DNA of 64,000 nucleotides from Chryseobacterium sp. OV279 (GTDB taxonomy: Bacteria; Bacteroidota; Bacteroidia; Flavobacteriales; Weeksellaceae), in contig NZ_FQUD01000006.1 of assembly GCF_900128945.1 (NCBI RefSeq), forward strand, positions 1 through 64,000, in the 5' to 3' direction. Below are positions 32,446-41,691 of this stretch, piece by piece. The notes beneath the pieces are model-generated. The model made no database searches, was not told where the DNA came from, and saw only the letters and a list, made by a program, of their open reading frames with translations. Within the stretch, counting starts at the first letter, position 1. Each line of letters opens with the position of its first letter. The translations under genes were made by a program, and so were the position numbers.

Positions 32446-35358
32446 TTAGTATCCGAAGATTTCTTCAAGAGATACCTCCTGGAACGTTCCCATTTTATTG
32501 ATGGATTCCATATTCAGGTTTTCTTTCTTACCGATGATCGCTGTGTTGTATTTCATAGGCTTGATCTCAGTATTGTAGAAGCTGGTAAGCTGTGGCAATG
32601 TCAGCCCCTGGATTTCAGCATATGTATCTTTTCTGATATCATAATCTACTCCCAGTTTTTTCAATGCTAACTGATTAAAGAAAATATTCGTTCTGTTAAT
32701 TCTGTTAGACGCAATTTGCTTCAGGGCAGAACCTTTTGAGTTCTCAAACTGTGCAGGAATCTGTGGAAGAGAAGCCATAAGATCGCTCATTGCATTGACT
32801 GCTGATGGAAGCTTATTAGCCTGAGTTCCGATATAATTCGTGATATAGTTGGCATGTCCTTTTTCTGAAGCATTAGCATAATACACATAAGCTGAATACG
32901 CCAGTGATTTACTTTCTCTGATCTCCTGGAAAACAATAGAAGAAAGGCCTGATCCGAAATAGCCATTGAAAACATTAGCTTTTCCGAAATTACTTAAGTT
33001 TACATCACCTCCTTTAGCCACTTTAGACATTTCCATCTGAACCATGTCGTAGTTGGTGAAATATACTTTTCCGTCTGCTGCAGGCTCCTGGTATTCTTTA
33101 GCTTTTGCCGGCTGAACGCTCGCTTCTGAGATATACGGCTTAACTGCTTTTTCTAAACCTGACTGCTCCTGTCCATAAAGGAATACCTCATATGGCGACT
33201 GGTTCAGTACTTTGATTTTCTTAGTCAGTTCATTCACATCAATGCCTTCAAGACGTTCTTTAGAAACGATGTCTGCCATTCTTGAATTTTTGCCGTATTT
33301 AGCATAGTTCGTTAAAGCAGCCATGATTCTGGTTTTATCTTTTTTAGCAGCAGCTCTTGCTTCAAGGATTGTTTTCACAGTCTTTCCGTAAGTCTCTTTA
33401 TCTGCTTTTACATTTGTCACCCAGTGATTCATCAGCTCAACACCTTTCTTCATATTGGCTTCAAGACCGCTCAGTGTGATAACTACCTGATCGTTTGAAG
33501 TTCTGAAGCTGTACGTGATTCCCAGTTTGTAGAATTCACCTTTCAGCTGCTCAGGCGTATATTTATCCGTTCCAAGGTATTCAAAAAGGGTTACCGCTAC
33601 TGAAAGCTCCTTATCATTATCCGTTCCGAAAGGGAAAATATAGCTGATCTGTGCTACATCATTGTATTTATTCTTTACAAAGCTTACTTTCTTATCTTTG
33701 ATCTGCGTTGTCTGGATCGCTGCTTTATAATCGATGAACTCAGGTTTGATCTCAGTTACTTTGCTGCTCAAAATACCTTTAAGGAAAGGAGATTGCGCTT
33801 CTCTGTTCAGTTTGATTGGAGTAATTCCAGGATTCTGTACACGAACCAGTTTGTCATTCACTCCTTTTTCTTTGTAAACAACCACGTAGTTGTCTTTGAA
33901 AAATTCGTTGGCAAACTTGACCACATCAGCCTTGGTGATTTTCTCGTATTGGTTGATATCATTTAATTCCTGCTCCCAACTTTGCTCGTTGATATACGTG
34001 CTGTATAGAGTAGTAGCTAATCCGTCTGCAGTTTCCCACGACTTCATACGCTGTACCTTTTTATCATTAACGATTGCCTTCAGCATCCAATCCGGGAACT
34101 GACCTTTTTTCACAAGATCCAGCTGATCCAATAGCAATTTCTTAGCATCATCAAAACTCTGTCCCTCTTTCGGCGTTACGGACATGGTAAAAGCACCATA
34201 GGTTTTAAAAGCAGATTCGTAAGCGCCTGCACTTAATACTTTTTGGGTCTGGTTCATATTAAGATCTATAAGACCCGCATCTCCACTATTACTTAAAATT
34301 TCTGCAACTACATCCGCTAATCTTGCATTCTGGCTTCCATTAGAATCGGATCTCCATGCAAGGGTCATTCTTTGTGTGCTCGGGCTTTTCACAGTTCTGG
34401 AAACAATGCTTTCCATAGGCTGTTCCGATACCATTTTTTTCATTGGCAGCTCTTTGTATTTGAAAGTTCCAAAATACTGATCTACCATTTTGATGGTTTT
34501 ATCAAAATCCAGATCTCCTACCAGAACCACTGCCATATTATTAGGCACATAATACGTGTCAAAATATTTATGAATAGCAACCATTGAAGGGCTTTTCAAG
34601 TGCTCTGAAGTACCGATAGTGGTCTGCTGACCGTTTGGATGTTTTGGGAAAAGAGCTTCCATCATCGCATAATTGACAAGACGGAAATCGTTATCCTGAG
34701 CTCTGTTGTATTCCTCATAAACCGCTTCTAATTCTGTATGGAAAAGACGCAGTACCAGTTCGGAAAAACGTTCTTTCTCTACCTGAAGCCACTTTTCAAG
34801 CTCATTGGCCGGAATATTATTTTTATAAACCGTTTCATCAAGCCATGTGTGAGCGTTTGTTCCTGTTGCTCCCAATGAAGAGATCGCTTTGTCATATTCG
34901 TTAGCGATCGCATATTTAGATGCTTCCTGAGAAACTTCATCTATTTTCTTATAGAGTAATTTTTTCTTTTCAGGATCCTTTTCTGCTTTGTGCTGCTCAT
35001 AAAGATCAGAGATCTGCTGAAGCAATGCTTTTTCCTTTGCCCAGTCCTGTGTTCCCAAGTGAGAAGTTCCTTTGAAAACCATGTGCTCAAGGTAATGCGC
35101 CAAACCGGTATTATCGCTAGGGTCGTTATTAGATCCTGTTCTTACCGGAATATAGGTTTGAATTCTCGGAGCGTCATCATTTTTTGCCAGATACACCTTC
35201 AGTCCGTTTTTCAGGGTATAAACTCTTACCCCTGACTGGTCATTCTTTACCGTTTTGTATGTATACCCCTGACTGTCTGTCATCTTCTGAGTATCAAACT
35301 TCTGTGCCATTGCATGAAGCATGCAGAAAAGCGAAACAGAAATAAAAAATTTCTTCAT
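32446..35358 (-). CDS. Secreted M16-family zinc metallopeptidase
   Basis: A 970-residue pitrilysin-type peptidase with a signal peptide (MKKFFISVSLF, cleaved near AMAQ). The inverted zinc motif HYLEHMVFKG (HxxEH, near residue 88) and the downstream third ligand in AVYEEYNRAQD are present in the first half, so it should be active. The second half is a degenerate M16 domain that normally helps form the substrate chamber. In Bacteroidetes these periplasmic enzymes degrade peptides. It interrupts the rightward pigment cluster in the opposite orientation with its own terminator, so it may be unrelated to pigment synthesis. Confidence 0.93.
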   Translation of the reverse strand: MKKFFISVSLFCMLHAMAQKFDTQKMTDSQGYTYKTVKNDQSGVRVYTLKNGLKVYLAKNDDAPRIQTYIPVRTGSNNDPSDNTGLAHYLEHMVFKGTSHLGTQDWAKEKALLQQISDLYEQHKAEKDPEKKKLLYKKIDEVSQEASKYAIANEYDKAISSLGATGTNAHTWLDETVYKNNIPANELEKWLQVEKERFSELVLRLFHTELEAVYEEYNRAQDNDFRLVNYAMMEALFPKHPNGQQTTIGTSEHLKSPSMVAIHKYFDTYYVPNNMAVVLVGDLDFDKTIKMVDQYFGTFKYKELPMKKMVSEQPMESIVSRTVKSPSTQRMTLAWRSDSNGSQNARLADVVAEILSNSGDAGLIDLNMNQTQKVLSAGAYESAFKTYGAFTMSVTPKEGQSFDDAKKLLLDQLDLVKKGQFPDWMLKAIVNDKKVQRMKSWETADGLATTLYSTYINEQSWEQELNDINQYEKITKADVVKFANEFFKDNYVVVYKEKGVNDKLVRVQNPGITPIKLNREAQSPFLKGILSSKVTEIKPEFIDYKAAIQTTQIKDKKVSFVKNKYNDVAQISYIFPFGTDNDKELSVAVTLFEYLGTDKYTPEQLKGEFYKLGITYSFRTSNDQVVITLSGLEANMKKGVELMNHWVTNVKADKETYGKTVKTILEARAAAKKDKTRIMAALTNYAKYGKNSRMADIVSKERLEGIDVNELTKKIKVLNQSPYEVFLYGQEQSGLEKAVKPYISEASVQPAKAKEYQEPAADGKVYFTNYDMVQMEMSKVAKGGDVNLSNFGKANVFNGYFGSGLSSIVFQEIRESKSLAYSAYVYYANASEKGHANYITNYIGTQANKLPSAVNAMSDLMASLPQIPAQFENSKGSALKQIASNRINRTNIFFNQLALKKLGVDYDIRKDTYAEIQGLTLPQLTSFYNTEIKPMKYNTAIIGKKENLNMESINKMGTFQEVSLEEIFGY

Positions 35359-35622
35359 AAGTCTTATTTTATTTTATCCAAATTTCTTAGAACCTTATTA
35401 GTCTACATTTATATGACACTTGTTACAGCCTGTATATTACAAATTCAGGATTAATATTTTTGAGTTAAACACCGCTCTTCTCCTTTTAAAAAGCCCATCC
35501 TGAGCATTCTGATTTAATATGATTTACATATAATGTATTTTCACTATTTTAGCCAACTGATTAAAAAGAATTAAAAAGGCGACCCCTTTTTCATCTTAAA
35601 GTAGAAAAATAATACAGTTTAC

Positions 35623-36027
35623 ATGAAAAAACAAGACCTGCCTCAGGATGAAAGCAATCTGAAGTCAGCAAACATGACCGAAGTCTTGTATGTGACGGAC
35701 GAAAACGATAATTATACGACGGCCAACAGCATCGGCTGGGAAGCTAAAAAAGCAGCCCTGGAAGAATCTTTAGAGCTTATTCATGAAAGAATTGAAGAAG
35801 CAAGACAGGATGTTGTTAATAATGTATCAAGTCCCATTATGTATTTTATGGAACTGAATAAAATGGATCTGGGTGTTCTTGCTTCCTATGTCGGAATGTG
35901 GCAATGGAGAGTAAAAAGACACGCAAAACCAAGAGTATTTAAAACACTAAACGAATCCGTACTGAAAAAATATGCCGATGCATTCGGGATTTCAGTGGAT
36001 GAATTAAAGAACTTTGACGGAAAATAA
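35623..36027 (+). CDS. Small XRE-type helix-turn-helix protein, candidate regulator
   Basis: A 134-residue protein with an N-terminal acidic tail, a helical stretch rich in Glu and Arg at about 43-65 (ALEESLELIHERIEEARQD) and a C-terminal domain at about 70-132 with the layout of an XRE/Cro HTH: MDLGVLASYVGMWQWRVKR followed by LKKYADAFGISVDELKNF, the common last two helices of this fold. It lies 67 bases upstream of the BtrH-like gene on the same strand, with no promoter or terminator obvious between. It could regulate block 2 of the cluster. HTH assignment is moderate; the target is inferred only from position. Confidence 0.75.
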   Translation: MKKQDLPQDESNLKSANMTEVLYVTDENDNYTTANSIGWEAKKAALEESLELIHERIEEARQDVVNNVSSPIMYFMELNKMDLGVLASYVGMWQWRVKRHAKPRVFKTLNESVLKKYADAFGISVDELKNFDGK

Positions 36028-36094
36028 TACTGAAATGAAGCATACCATCCTATGCACAATTTCATTTCGCCAATGAAAAAGATAAAAGCAGCAA

Positions 36095-37090
36095 ATGAAA
36101 CTTAACTTTGAACACCATCAGACCGCGCATTGCGAAAACGGTGTTGCCTCCAATCTGTTACTCAACAAAGGCTTAAAACTCAGTGAACCAATGATCTTCG
36201 GGATCGGTTCCGGACTGTTTTTTGTCTATCTGCCATTTTTGAAAGTCAATTTTGCTCCCGGCTTCAGCTATCGTCCGATGCCCGGTGCTATTTTCAGCAA
36301 AGCAGCCAAAAGATTGGGAATTAAAATCAAAAGAGAAAAATTTTCTAATCCTAAAGACGCACAATCCGCTTTAGAAAGAAACTTAAATCAGAATATCCCG
36401 ACTGGGCTTCAGGTAGGCGTTTTCAACCTTACCTATTTCCCTGAAGAATATAAATTCCACTTCAATGCACACAACCTGGTGGTATACGGAAAAGAAGACG
36501 GAAAATTCCTGATCAGCGATCCGGTAATGGATTATACAACTTCCTTGTCCGAAGCTGAACTTGAAAAAGTAAGATATGCCAAAGGCGCACTGCCTCCAAA
36601 AGGACATATGTACTACCCGACTTATATCCCTGAAAATGTAAATATTGAAGAAGCCATTAAAAAAGGAATCAAAGACACCTGTAAAAACATGCTGGCTCCG
36701 GTTCCCCTTATCGGGGTAAAAGCCATGAGATGGGTCGCCAAAAGCATCCCGAAATGGGCAGCAAAGAAGGGAACCAAAGTCACTAACCACTATCTCGGAC
36801 AGCTGATCAGAATGCAGGAAGAGATTGGAACTGGCGGAGGCGGTTTCAGATTTATCTATGGCGCTTTTCTTCAGGAAGCAGCGGTCATCCTTAAAAATGA
36901 TGAATTAAAAGAGCTGTCCAAAGAAATCACTGCGATTGGTGACCTGTGGAGAGACTTTGCCGTGGATATTGCCCGTGTTTACAAAAACAGGAATTCAAAA
37001 AGCGATATCTACAACAACCTTTCAAAATCTATGCTTCATATCGCAGATCTGGAAGAAGCTTTCTATAAAAAACTGAGAAAAGCGATCTGA
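36095..37090 (+). CDS. BtrH-like acyltransferase (BtrH_N plus DUF4872)
   Basis: A 331-residue protein with the N-terminal HHQTAHCENGVASN motif (candidate nucleophile Cys 13, His 12), the start of the BtrH N-terminal domain, and a C-terminal domain of DUF4872 type (about 190-330, LYGAFLQEAA-like helices). BtrH of butirosin synthesis transfers an acyl group from an ACP to an amine. In this cluster the analogous job would be transfer of an ACP-bound acyl chain, possibly the finished aryl polyene, to an alcohol, phenol or lipid. It opens the main biosynthetic operon and is followed after 1 base by the ABC ATPase gene. Confidence 0.85.
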   Translation: MKLNFEHHQTAHCENGVASNLLLNKGLKLSEPMIFGIGSGLFFVYLPFLKVNFAPGFSYRPMPGAIFSKAAKRLGIKIKREKFSNPKDAQSALERNLNQNIPTGLQVGVFNLTYFPEEYKFHFNAHNLVVYGKEDGKFLISDPVMDYTTSLSEAELEKVRYAKGALPPKGHMYYPTYIPENVNIEEAIKKGIKDTCKNMLAPVPLIGVKAMRWVAKSIPKWAAKKGTKVTNHYLGQLIRMQEEIGTGGGGFRFIYGAFLQEAAVILKNDELKELSKEITAIGDLWRDFAVDIARVYKNRNSKSDIYNNLSKSMLHIADLEEAFYKKLRKAI

Positions 37091-37091
37091 T

Positions 37092-37850
37092 ATGGAGGAG
37101 AATATGATTGAGATCAAAAATCTATACAAAAAGTACAAAAACTCCGAAGAGTTTTCTGTGAACGATATCTCGCTGAATATTGAGAAAAATGAGATCTATG
37201 GAATTCTGGGGCCAAACGGTGCCGGAAAAACCACTCTGATTTCCATGCTTTCAGGATTAATCAAACCCACTTCCGGACAATTTACGATCAATGGTCTGTC
37301 TCCCCAAAAAGACAGTTTTAAGATCAAAGAAATCATCGGAATCGTGCCTCAGGAATACGCGCTCTATCCTACTCTTACGGCTAAGGAAAACTTAATGTTT
37401 TACGGAAGTCTGTACGGATTAAAGCATAAGGAACTTAAAAGAACCATCGATGAATCTTTAGAAATCATGGGCCTTTCAAAGTTTGCAGATAAAAAAGTGG
37501 AACAGTTTTCCGGAGGGATGAAACGCCGATGCAACCTTATCGCTGGAACGCTTCACAATCCGAAAGTATTATTCCTCGATGAACCCACTGTAGGTGTTGA
37601 TGTTCAGTCTAAAAAAGTCATCATCGATTTCTTACAGGAACTGAATAAAAACGGGACGTGTATCATTTACACTTCTCACCACCTTTCCGAGGCGGAAGAA
37701 TTCTGTACGAAGATCGCCATTATCGACAGAGGAAGGATCCACGCCGTAGGAACGCCGGAAGAACTGGTGTCACAGATCGCCAACGCTGAAAACCTGGAAG
37801 ACGTTTTCATATCATTAACAGGAAAAGAACTAAGAGATGTTGTTGTATAA
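37092..37850 (+). CDS. ABC transporter ATP-binding protein
   Basis: A 252-residue ABC ATPase. Walker A is GPNGAGKTT (near 40-48), the signature is FSGGMKRR, Walker B is VLFLDEPTVGVD and the H-loop is TSHHLSEAE. With the following permease it forms an ABC-2-type exporter in the inner membrane. Start choice: the ATG at 37092 follows the BtrH stop, but the sequence GGAGGAG at 37094-37100 sits just before a second ATG at 37104 (MIEIKNL), the usual first residues of such proteins, so the true start may be 37104. The gene overlaps the permease gene by 14 bases. Confidence 0.94.
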   Translation: MEENMIEIKNLYKKYKNSEEFSVNDISLNIEKNEIYGILGPNGAGKTTLISMLSGLIKPTSGQFTINGLSPQKDSFKIKEIIGIVPQEYALYPTLTAKENLMFYGSLYGLKHKELKRTIDESLEIMGLSKFADKKVEQFSGGMKRRCNLIAGTLHNPKVLFLDEPTVGVDVQSKKVIIDFLQELNKNGTCIIYTSHHLSEAEEFCTKIAIIDRGRIHAVGTPEELVSQIANAENLEDVFISLTGKELRDVVV

Positions 37851-39105
37851 ACTTTGGAGAAGCTTCGTGAAGGAAATCCTTCTTCTGAAGAGAGATATTG
37901 GGGGAATAGTCATTATTTTCGTCATGCCGTTGCTGTTAATTGTAACGATTACATTAATTCAGGATTCAACTTTCAAAAATCTGGAAGGCTCAAAGATCCC
38001 GATTATTTTCATTGACAATGACAAATCCGAGGTATCCAAAAACATAAAACAGGAACTGGAAACCAGCAAAACATTCCAGCTGCTGACGAATTATGACGAA
38101 AAATCAGCGCAGGAAGCCGTGTTTTCCGGAGATTACCAGATGGCGATTGTCATTCCTGAAAATTTAACGAAAGATTTAAATTCAAATATAGATTCCAAAG
38201 TTCAGACGATCGTAAGTTCGTTCGGACTGGAAGGCGATACGGCAGCGGTGAAAAAAGCGGCACCGAAAGCCAAAGAAATTCATCTGTATTTTGATCCGGC
38301 AACCAACGTAGGATTCAAAAACTCCGTGATGAATTCCGTGAATAAAATGGTTTTTGAGATTGAAAACAAAAAGATCTACAAAGCATTTCAGGATCAGCTG
38401 GGAACGGAAGAAAACCTTGATGAGAACAAAAATCTCATCAGTTTCAAAGAAATCACCCCGAAAAAAGGAGCGATGGATGTGATGCCGAACTCAGTTCAGC
38501 ACAATGTTCCGGCCTGGACGCTTTTCGCGATCTTCTTTATTGTCGTTCCGCTCTCTATCAATTTAGTCAAAGAAAAAAGTCAGGGCACGAGTGTAAGAGC
38601 AAGGATCAGCCCTACGCCATACTTTGTTCATATTTTAGGAAAAACATTTACGTATCTCATCATCTGCATCATTCAGTTTTTACTGATGGTCGCAGTGGGA
38701 ATTTACCTTTTCCCTTATATGGATCTGCCAGCTTTTGATGTTTCGGGGAAAATGTTCCAGCTTATTGTGGTGACTTTATTTTCCGGACTGGCAGCTATCG
38801 GATTTGGGGTTTTACTGGGAACTATTGCAGATACTCAGGAACAGTCTGCGCCTTTTGGAGCTACTTCAGTAGTGGTTCTGGCCGCTATTGGAGGAATATG
38901 GGTTCCCGTATTCTTAATGCCGGAATTTATGCAGACCGTAGCCAAATTCTCCCCGATGAACTGGGGACTGAATGCCTATTATGATATTATTTTAAGAAAC
39001 AGCGGTATCGGAGGAATTGCCAAAGAACTTGCTTTCCTTTTTGCATTCTATATTGCAATGGTCGCTATTTCTATTTTTTACGAACGAAAACAAAATGCAG
39101 TCTAA
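37837..39105 (+). CDS. ABC-2-type transporter permease
   Basis: A 422-residue permease of the ABC-2/YhgE-like class: one N-terminal helix (about 22-44), a large extracytoplasmic domain (about 45-220) and five or six C-terminal helices (about 230-412). It pairs with the ATPase whose gene it overlaps. ABC-2 exporters move lipids, polysaccharides or drugs; in a pigment cluster a role in moving flexirubin or a lipid-linked form across the inner membrane is likely but not proven. The next gene begins inside its last codons. Confidence 0.92.
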   Translation: MLLYKLWRSFVKEILLLKRDIGGIVIIFVMPLLLIVTITLIQDSTFKNLEGSKIPIIFIDNDKSEVSKNIKQELETSKTFQLLTNYDEKSAQEAVFSGDYQMAIVIPENLTKDLNSNIDSKVQTIVSSFGLEGDTAAVKKAAPKAKEIHLYFDPATNVGFKNSVMNSVNKMVFEIENKKIYKAFQDQLGTEENLDENKNLISFKEITPKKGAMDVMPNSVQHNVPAWTLFAIFFIVVPLSINLVKEKSQGTSVRARISPTPYFVHILGKTFTYLIICIIQFLLMVAVGIYLFPYMDLPAFDVSGKMFQLIVVTLFSGLAAIGFGVLLGTIADTQEQSAPFGATSVVVLAAIGGIWVPVFLMPEFMQTVAKFSPMNWGLNAYYDIILRNSGIGGIAKELAFLFAFYIAMVAISIFYERKQNAV

Positions 39106-39520
39106 AGAAAACATATTAACCTGTACGGAAGAAGTAAGGGTAAGATTCAACGAAACAGATCCGCTGGGCATCGTCTGGCACGGACATTATATCGTTTATT
39201 TCGAAGACGGAAGAGAAGCTTTCGGAAGAGAGCACGGCCTTACTTATCTCGATATTCAGAGAGAAGGCTATGTGACGCCTATCGTAAAAAGTACCTGTGA
39301 ACATTTTCTTCCTTTAAAATATGGAGAAACGTTCAGGATCGTTACCACTTTTGTGAATTCCGTATCTGCCAAACTGATCTATACCTATGAACTGTTCAAT
39401 CAGGATGATCAGCTGGTATGCAGCGGAGAAACCATTCAGGTTTTCTTAGACAGCAACGGAAGCTTATGCCTTTATAATCCTGAGTTTTTTCAGGCATGGA
39501 AAGATAAAATGGGATTATAA
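39095..39520 (+). CDS. Acyl-CoA/acyl-ACP thioesterase of the pigment cluster (4HBT family)
   Basis: A 141-residue hotdog thioesterase with the YbgC-like motif FNETDPLGIVWHGHY (candidate catalytic Asp 22). I use the ATG at 39095, which overlaps the permease gene by 11 bases; longer readings lie in the permease helix region. Aryl-polyene clusters carry a comparable thioesterase (ApeK). It may release acyl chains from ACP or remove wrongly loaded chains. Its stop overlaps the next start (TAATG). Confidence 0.9.
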   Translation: MQSKENILTCTEEVRVRFNETDPLGIVWHGHYIVYFEDGREAFGREHGLTYLDIQREGYVTPIVKSTCEHFLPLKYGETFRIVTTFVNSVSAKLIYTYELFNQDDQLVCSGETIQVFLDSNGSLCLYNPEFFQAWKDKMGL

Positions 39521-40653
39521 TGAGGAAAGAAATTTATATTACAGACTACAACTGTGTCACTCCTTTAGGGTTTGACGTTACTTCGAACTGGAATCATCTG
39601 GTAGAAGGAAAATCAGGCGTGGGTCTGCATCAGGTGATAGAAAACCAGGACGCTTTTTATGCTTCCATTATTGATACTGAAAAGCTGGAAGAAGAATTTA
39701 AAAACAACTTTGACAATCAGGATTTTACAAGACTGGAGAAAATGTTTCTTCTAAGTTTAAAACCTCTGGTTGAAAAGCATCATATTTCAGAAGAAACGGC
39801 TTTTATCCTATCAACGACCAAAGGAAATATCAGCTTATTAAAAAATCAGACAGCATTACCGGAAGGCGTTTATCTTTCAAAATTAGCACAGAAAATTGCT
39901 GATTATTTTGGATTTAAAACAAAACCCATCGTGGTTTCCAATGCCTGCGTTTCAGGAGTAATGGCCATTGCTGTTGCTAAAAATATGATCCAGGCCGGGA
40001 AATATAAAGATGCTTTTGTAACTGCCGGTGATGAGGTTTCAGAGTTTGTGATCTCAGGATTCAACTCTTTTCAGGCCATCGGAACCGAACCGTGCAAACC
40101 TTATGACAAAAACAGAAACGGAATCAATATCGGCGAAGCGACAGCAGGGGTGTATATCACTTCCGTTCCTAGCGAAAACGAAAAACTTAGGTTTAAAATA
40201 TCAGGAGACTCTGCAGTAAATGATGCCAATCACATTTCAGGACCTTCCAGAACGGGAGACGGATTGTATGCAAGCATCAAAAATGCCATGACAGAAGCGA
40301 ATATCACCTCTGATCAGATCGATTTTATTTCCGCCCACGGAACCGCCACTATCTACAATGACGAAATGGAAGCTATCGCTTTCAACAGAATGGAACTTCA
40401 ATATGCTCCATTGAACAGCATGAAGGGCTATTACGGACACTGTCTTGGTGCATCGGGACTTTTGGAAAGTATTATCTCTATGGAAAGTGCCCGCCACGGA
40501 CTGCTGATTCCTTCTAAGAATTTTGAAGAAACGGGAGTTTCCCAACCTTTGAATATCATTACAGAAAACCAGTCTGCAAGCGTTCAGTATATATTAAAAA
40601 CAGCTTCTGGATTCGGCGGATGCAATGCAGCGATTGTTTTGGAAAAATGTTAA
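39520..40653 (+). CDS. Beta-ketoacyl-ACP synthase (KAS I/II type)
   Basis: A 377-residue ketosynthase. The catalytic triad is complete: Cys 143 in NACVSG, His in AHGTATIYNDEMEA and His in KGYYGHCLGAS, with the C-terminal GFGGCNA loop. It extends ACP-bound chains with malonyl-ACP by decarboxylative Claisen condensation. It is one of three Cys-bearing elongating ketosynthases in the cluster (also 41692 and 56706). Its unusual start (EIYITDYNCVTPLG) and lower similarity to FabF suggest a dedicated pigment role, either for the alkyl chains of the resorcinol half or for the polyene. Confidence 0.93.
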   Translation: MRKEIYITDYNCVTPLGFDVTSNWNHLVEGKSGVGLHQVIENQDAFYASIIDTEKLEEEFKNNFDNQDFTRLEKMFLLSLKPLVEKHHISEETAFILSTTKGNISLLKNQTALPEGVYLSKLAQKIADYFGFKTKPIVVSNACVSGVMAIAVAKNMIQAGKYKDAFVTAGDEVSEFVISGFNSFQAIGTEPCKPYDKNRNGINIGEATAGVYITSVPSENEKLRFKISGDSAVNDANHISGPSRTGDGLYASIKNAMTEANITSDQIDFISAHGTATIYNDEMEAIAFNRMELQYAPLNSMKGYYGHCLGASGLLESIISMESARHGLLIPSKNFEETGVSQPLNIITENQSASVQYILKTASGFGGCNAAIVLEKC

Positions 40654-40654
40654 A

Positions 40655-41203
40655 ATGAAAGTGATGAAGAAAACGGACAGCTGTACCATAGAACATTCAA
40701 AAATAACCGTTAACGGACATCCTGTTTTTGAAAGCCAGACGGAAACATTTCACGATTTTGCGAAAGAGGCTTATAAAAGCTTAGAAATCAATTATTCCAA
40801 ATTTCACAAGATGGATAATCTGAGTAAGCTTGCGTTTCTCGCCTCGGAAATGATTTTAAAAGACGAAGATCACAGCAGAACAGCAGTGGTTCTTGCCAAC
40901 CGTTCATCCAGTCTCGATACAGATTTCAAATACCAGGAAAGCATCAACTCAGAAGAAAATTACTTCCCTAGCCCTGCCGTATTTGTCTACACCTTACCTA
41001 ACATCTGCGTAGGTGAGATCAGCATCAGACATCAAATGCAGACGGAGAATGCTTTTTTCGTTCTGGATGAATTGGATGAACAATTTTTAAACGATTATGC
41101 AGAGCAGATCCTGCTGTCCGGAAAGGCAGAAAAAGTTCTCTGCGGCTGGACGGAACTTTATCAGGAAAATTATAAAGCTTTTGTATATTTGCTAACCTTA
41201 TAA
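40655..41203 (+). CDS. Half-size ketosynthase-like protein (Ketoacyl-synt_2 type), non-catalytic
   Basis: A 182-residue protein matching only the N-terminal half of the ketosynthase fold: RTAVVLANRSSSLDTD, then FPSPAVFVYTLPNICVGEIS and the AEKVLCGWTEL strand. Where ketosynthases have the nucleophilic Cys the sequence has no equivalent, and the C-terminal half with both His residues is missing, so it is not a condensing enzyme. Proteins of this kind, labelled as chain-length factor or Ketoacyl-synt_2, occur in aryl-polyene clusters. It starts 1 base after the ketosynthase stop and may partner it. The ATG at 40664 is an alternative start. Confidence 0.8.
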   Translation: MKVMKKTDSCTIEHSKITVNGHPVFESQTETFHDFAKEAYKSLEINYSKFHKMDNLSKLAFLASEMILKDEDHSRTAVVLANRSSSLDTDFKYQESINSEENYFPSPAVFVYTLPNICVGEISIRHQMQTENAFFVLDELDEQFLNDYAEQILLSGKAEKVLCGWTELYQENYKAFVYLLTL

Positions 41204-41204
41204 A

Positions 41205-41330
41205 AATGTAACAATATAACAATGGAACAATATAACAATGTAACAGTCTAGCAATGTAACAATTCTAAACATAGAAATGGATATATTCATGCATTGTTAC
41301 ACTGGTACATTAAGTACATTGGTACACTAT
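41205..41330. repeat. Octamer-repeat element A, left of the first ACP gene
   Basis: Eight consecutive 8-base units of the form AATGTAAC (41205-41268, with variants AATATAAC, AATGGAAC, AGTCTAGC) are followed by inverted units GTTACACT, GGTACATT, AGTACATT and GGTACACT (41296-41328). The two arms face each other. It fills the gap between the half-size ketosynthase gene and the ACP start at 41342. Confidence 0.8.
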
Positions 41331-41341
41331 TAATCTATATT

Positions 41342-41599
41342 ATGGAAAACTTAAAAACAGAATTAAAGCACAAAATCATTGAAGTTCTAAACCTTGAAGA
41401 CGTTTCTGTAGAAGAGATCAAAGATACAGATCCTCTGTTTGGAGGCGGTTTAGGTCTTGATTCTATTGACGCTCTTGAGCTTATTGTTCTTTTGGATAAA
41501 GACTACGGAATAAAATTAGCCGATCCAAAAAAAGGAAAGGAAATTTTCCAATCTATCGATACGATGGCTCAATTCATTGAAGACAACAGAACGAAATAA
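41342..41599 (+). CDS. Acyl carrier protein (first of two)
   Basis: An 85-residue ACP. The phosphopantetheine attachment site is Ser 41 in GLGLDSIDALEL. It carries the growing acyl chain for the ketosynthases around it. I start it at the ATG at 41342; the frame runs 16 codons upstream into the repeat element but those residues are not ACP-like. It has the extended GGGLGLDS loop seen in ACPs of aryl-polyene and flexirubin clusters. Both flanks are octamer-repeat elements (41205-41330 and 41603-41681). Confidence 0.94.
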   Translation: MENLKTELKHKIIEVLNLEDVSVEEIKDTDPLFGGGLGLDSIDALELIVLLDKDYGIKLADPKKGKEIFQSIDTMAQFIEDNRTK

Positions 41600-41602
41600 A
41601 TA

Positions 41603-41681
41603 AATGTACCAATGTATCAGTTTAACAGTCTAGCAATCATTGTTACACTGGTACATTGCTACATTGGTACACTGTTATATT
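41603..41681. repeat. Octamer-repeat element B, right of the first ACP gene
   Basis: Units AATGTACC, AATGTATC, AGTTTAAC, AGTCTAGC (41603-41634) face inverted units GTTACACT, GGTACATT, GCTACATT, GGTACACT, GTTATATT (41642-41681). The phase of 8 bases is kept throughout each arm. The element starts 4 bases after the ACP stop and ends 10 bases before the next ketosynthase start. Confidence 0.8.
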
Positions 41682-41691
41682 AAAATAATAA

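Noticed and set aside
32446..35358. M16 peptidase as part of flexirubin synthesis
   Set aside because: It runs against the cluster, has its own terminator and no biochemical link; treated as an interrupting housekeeping gene.
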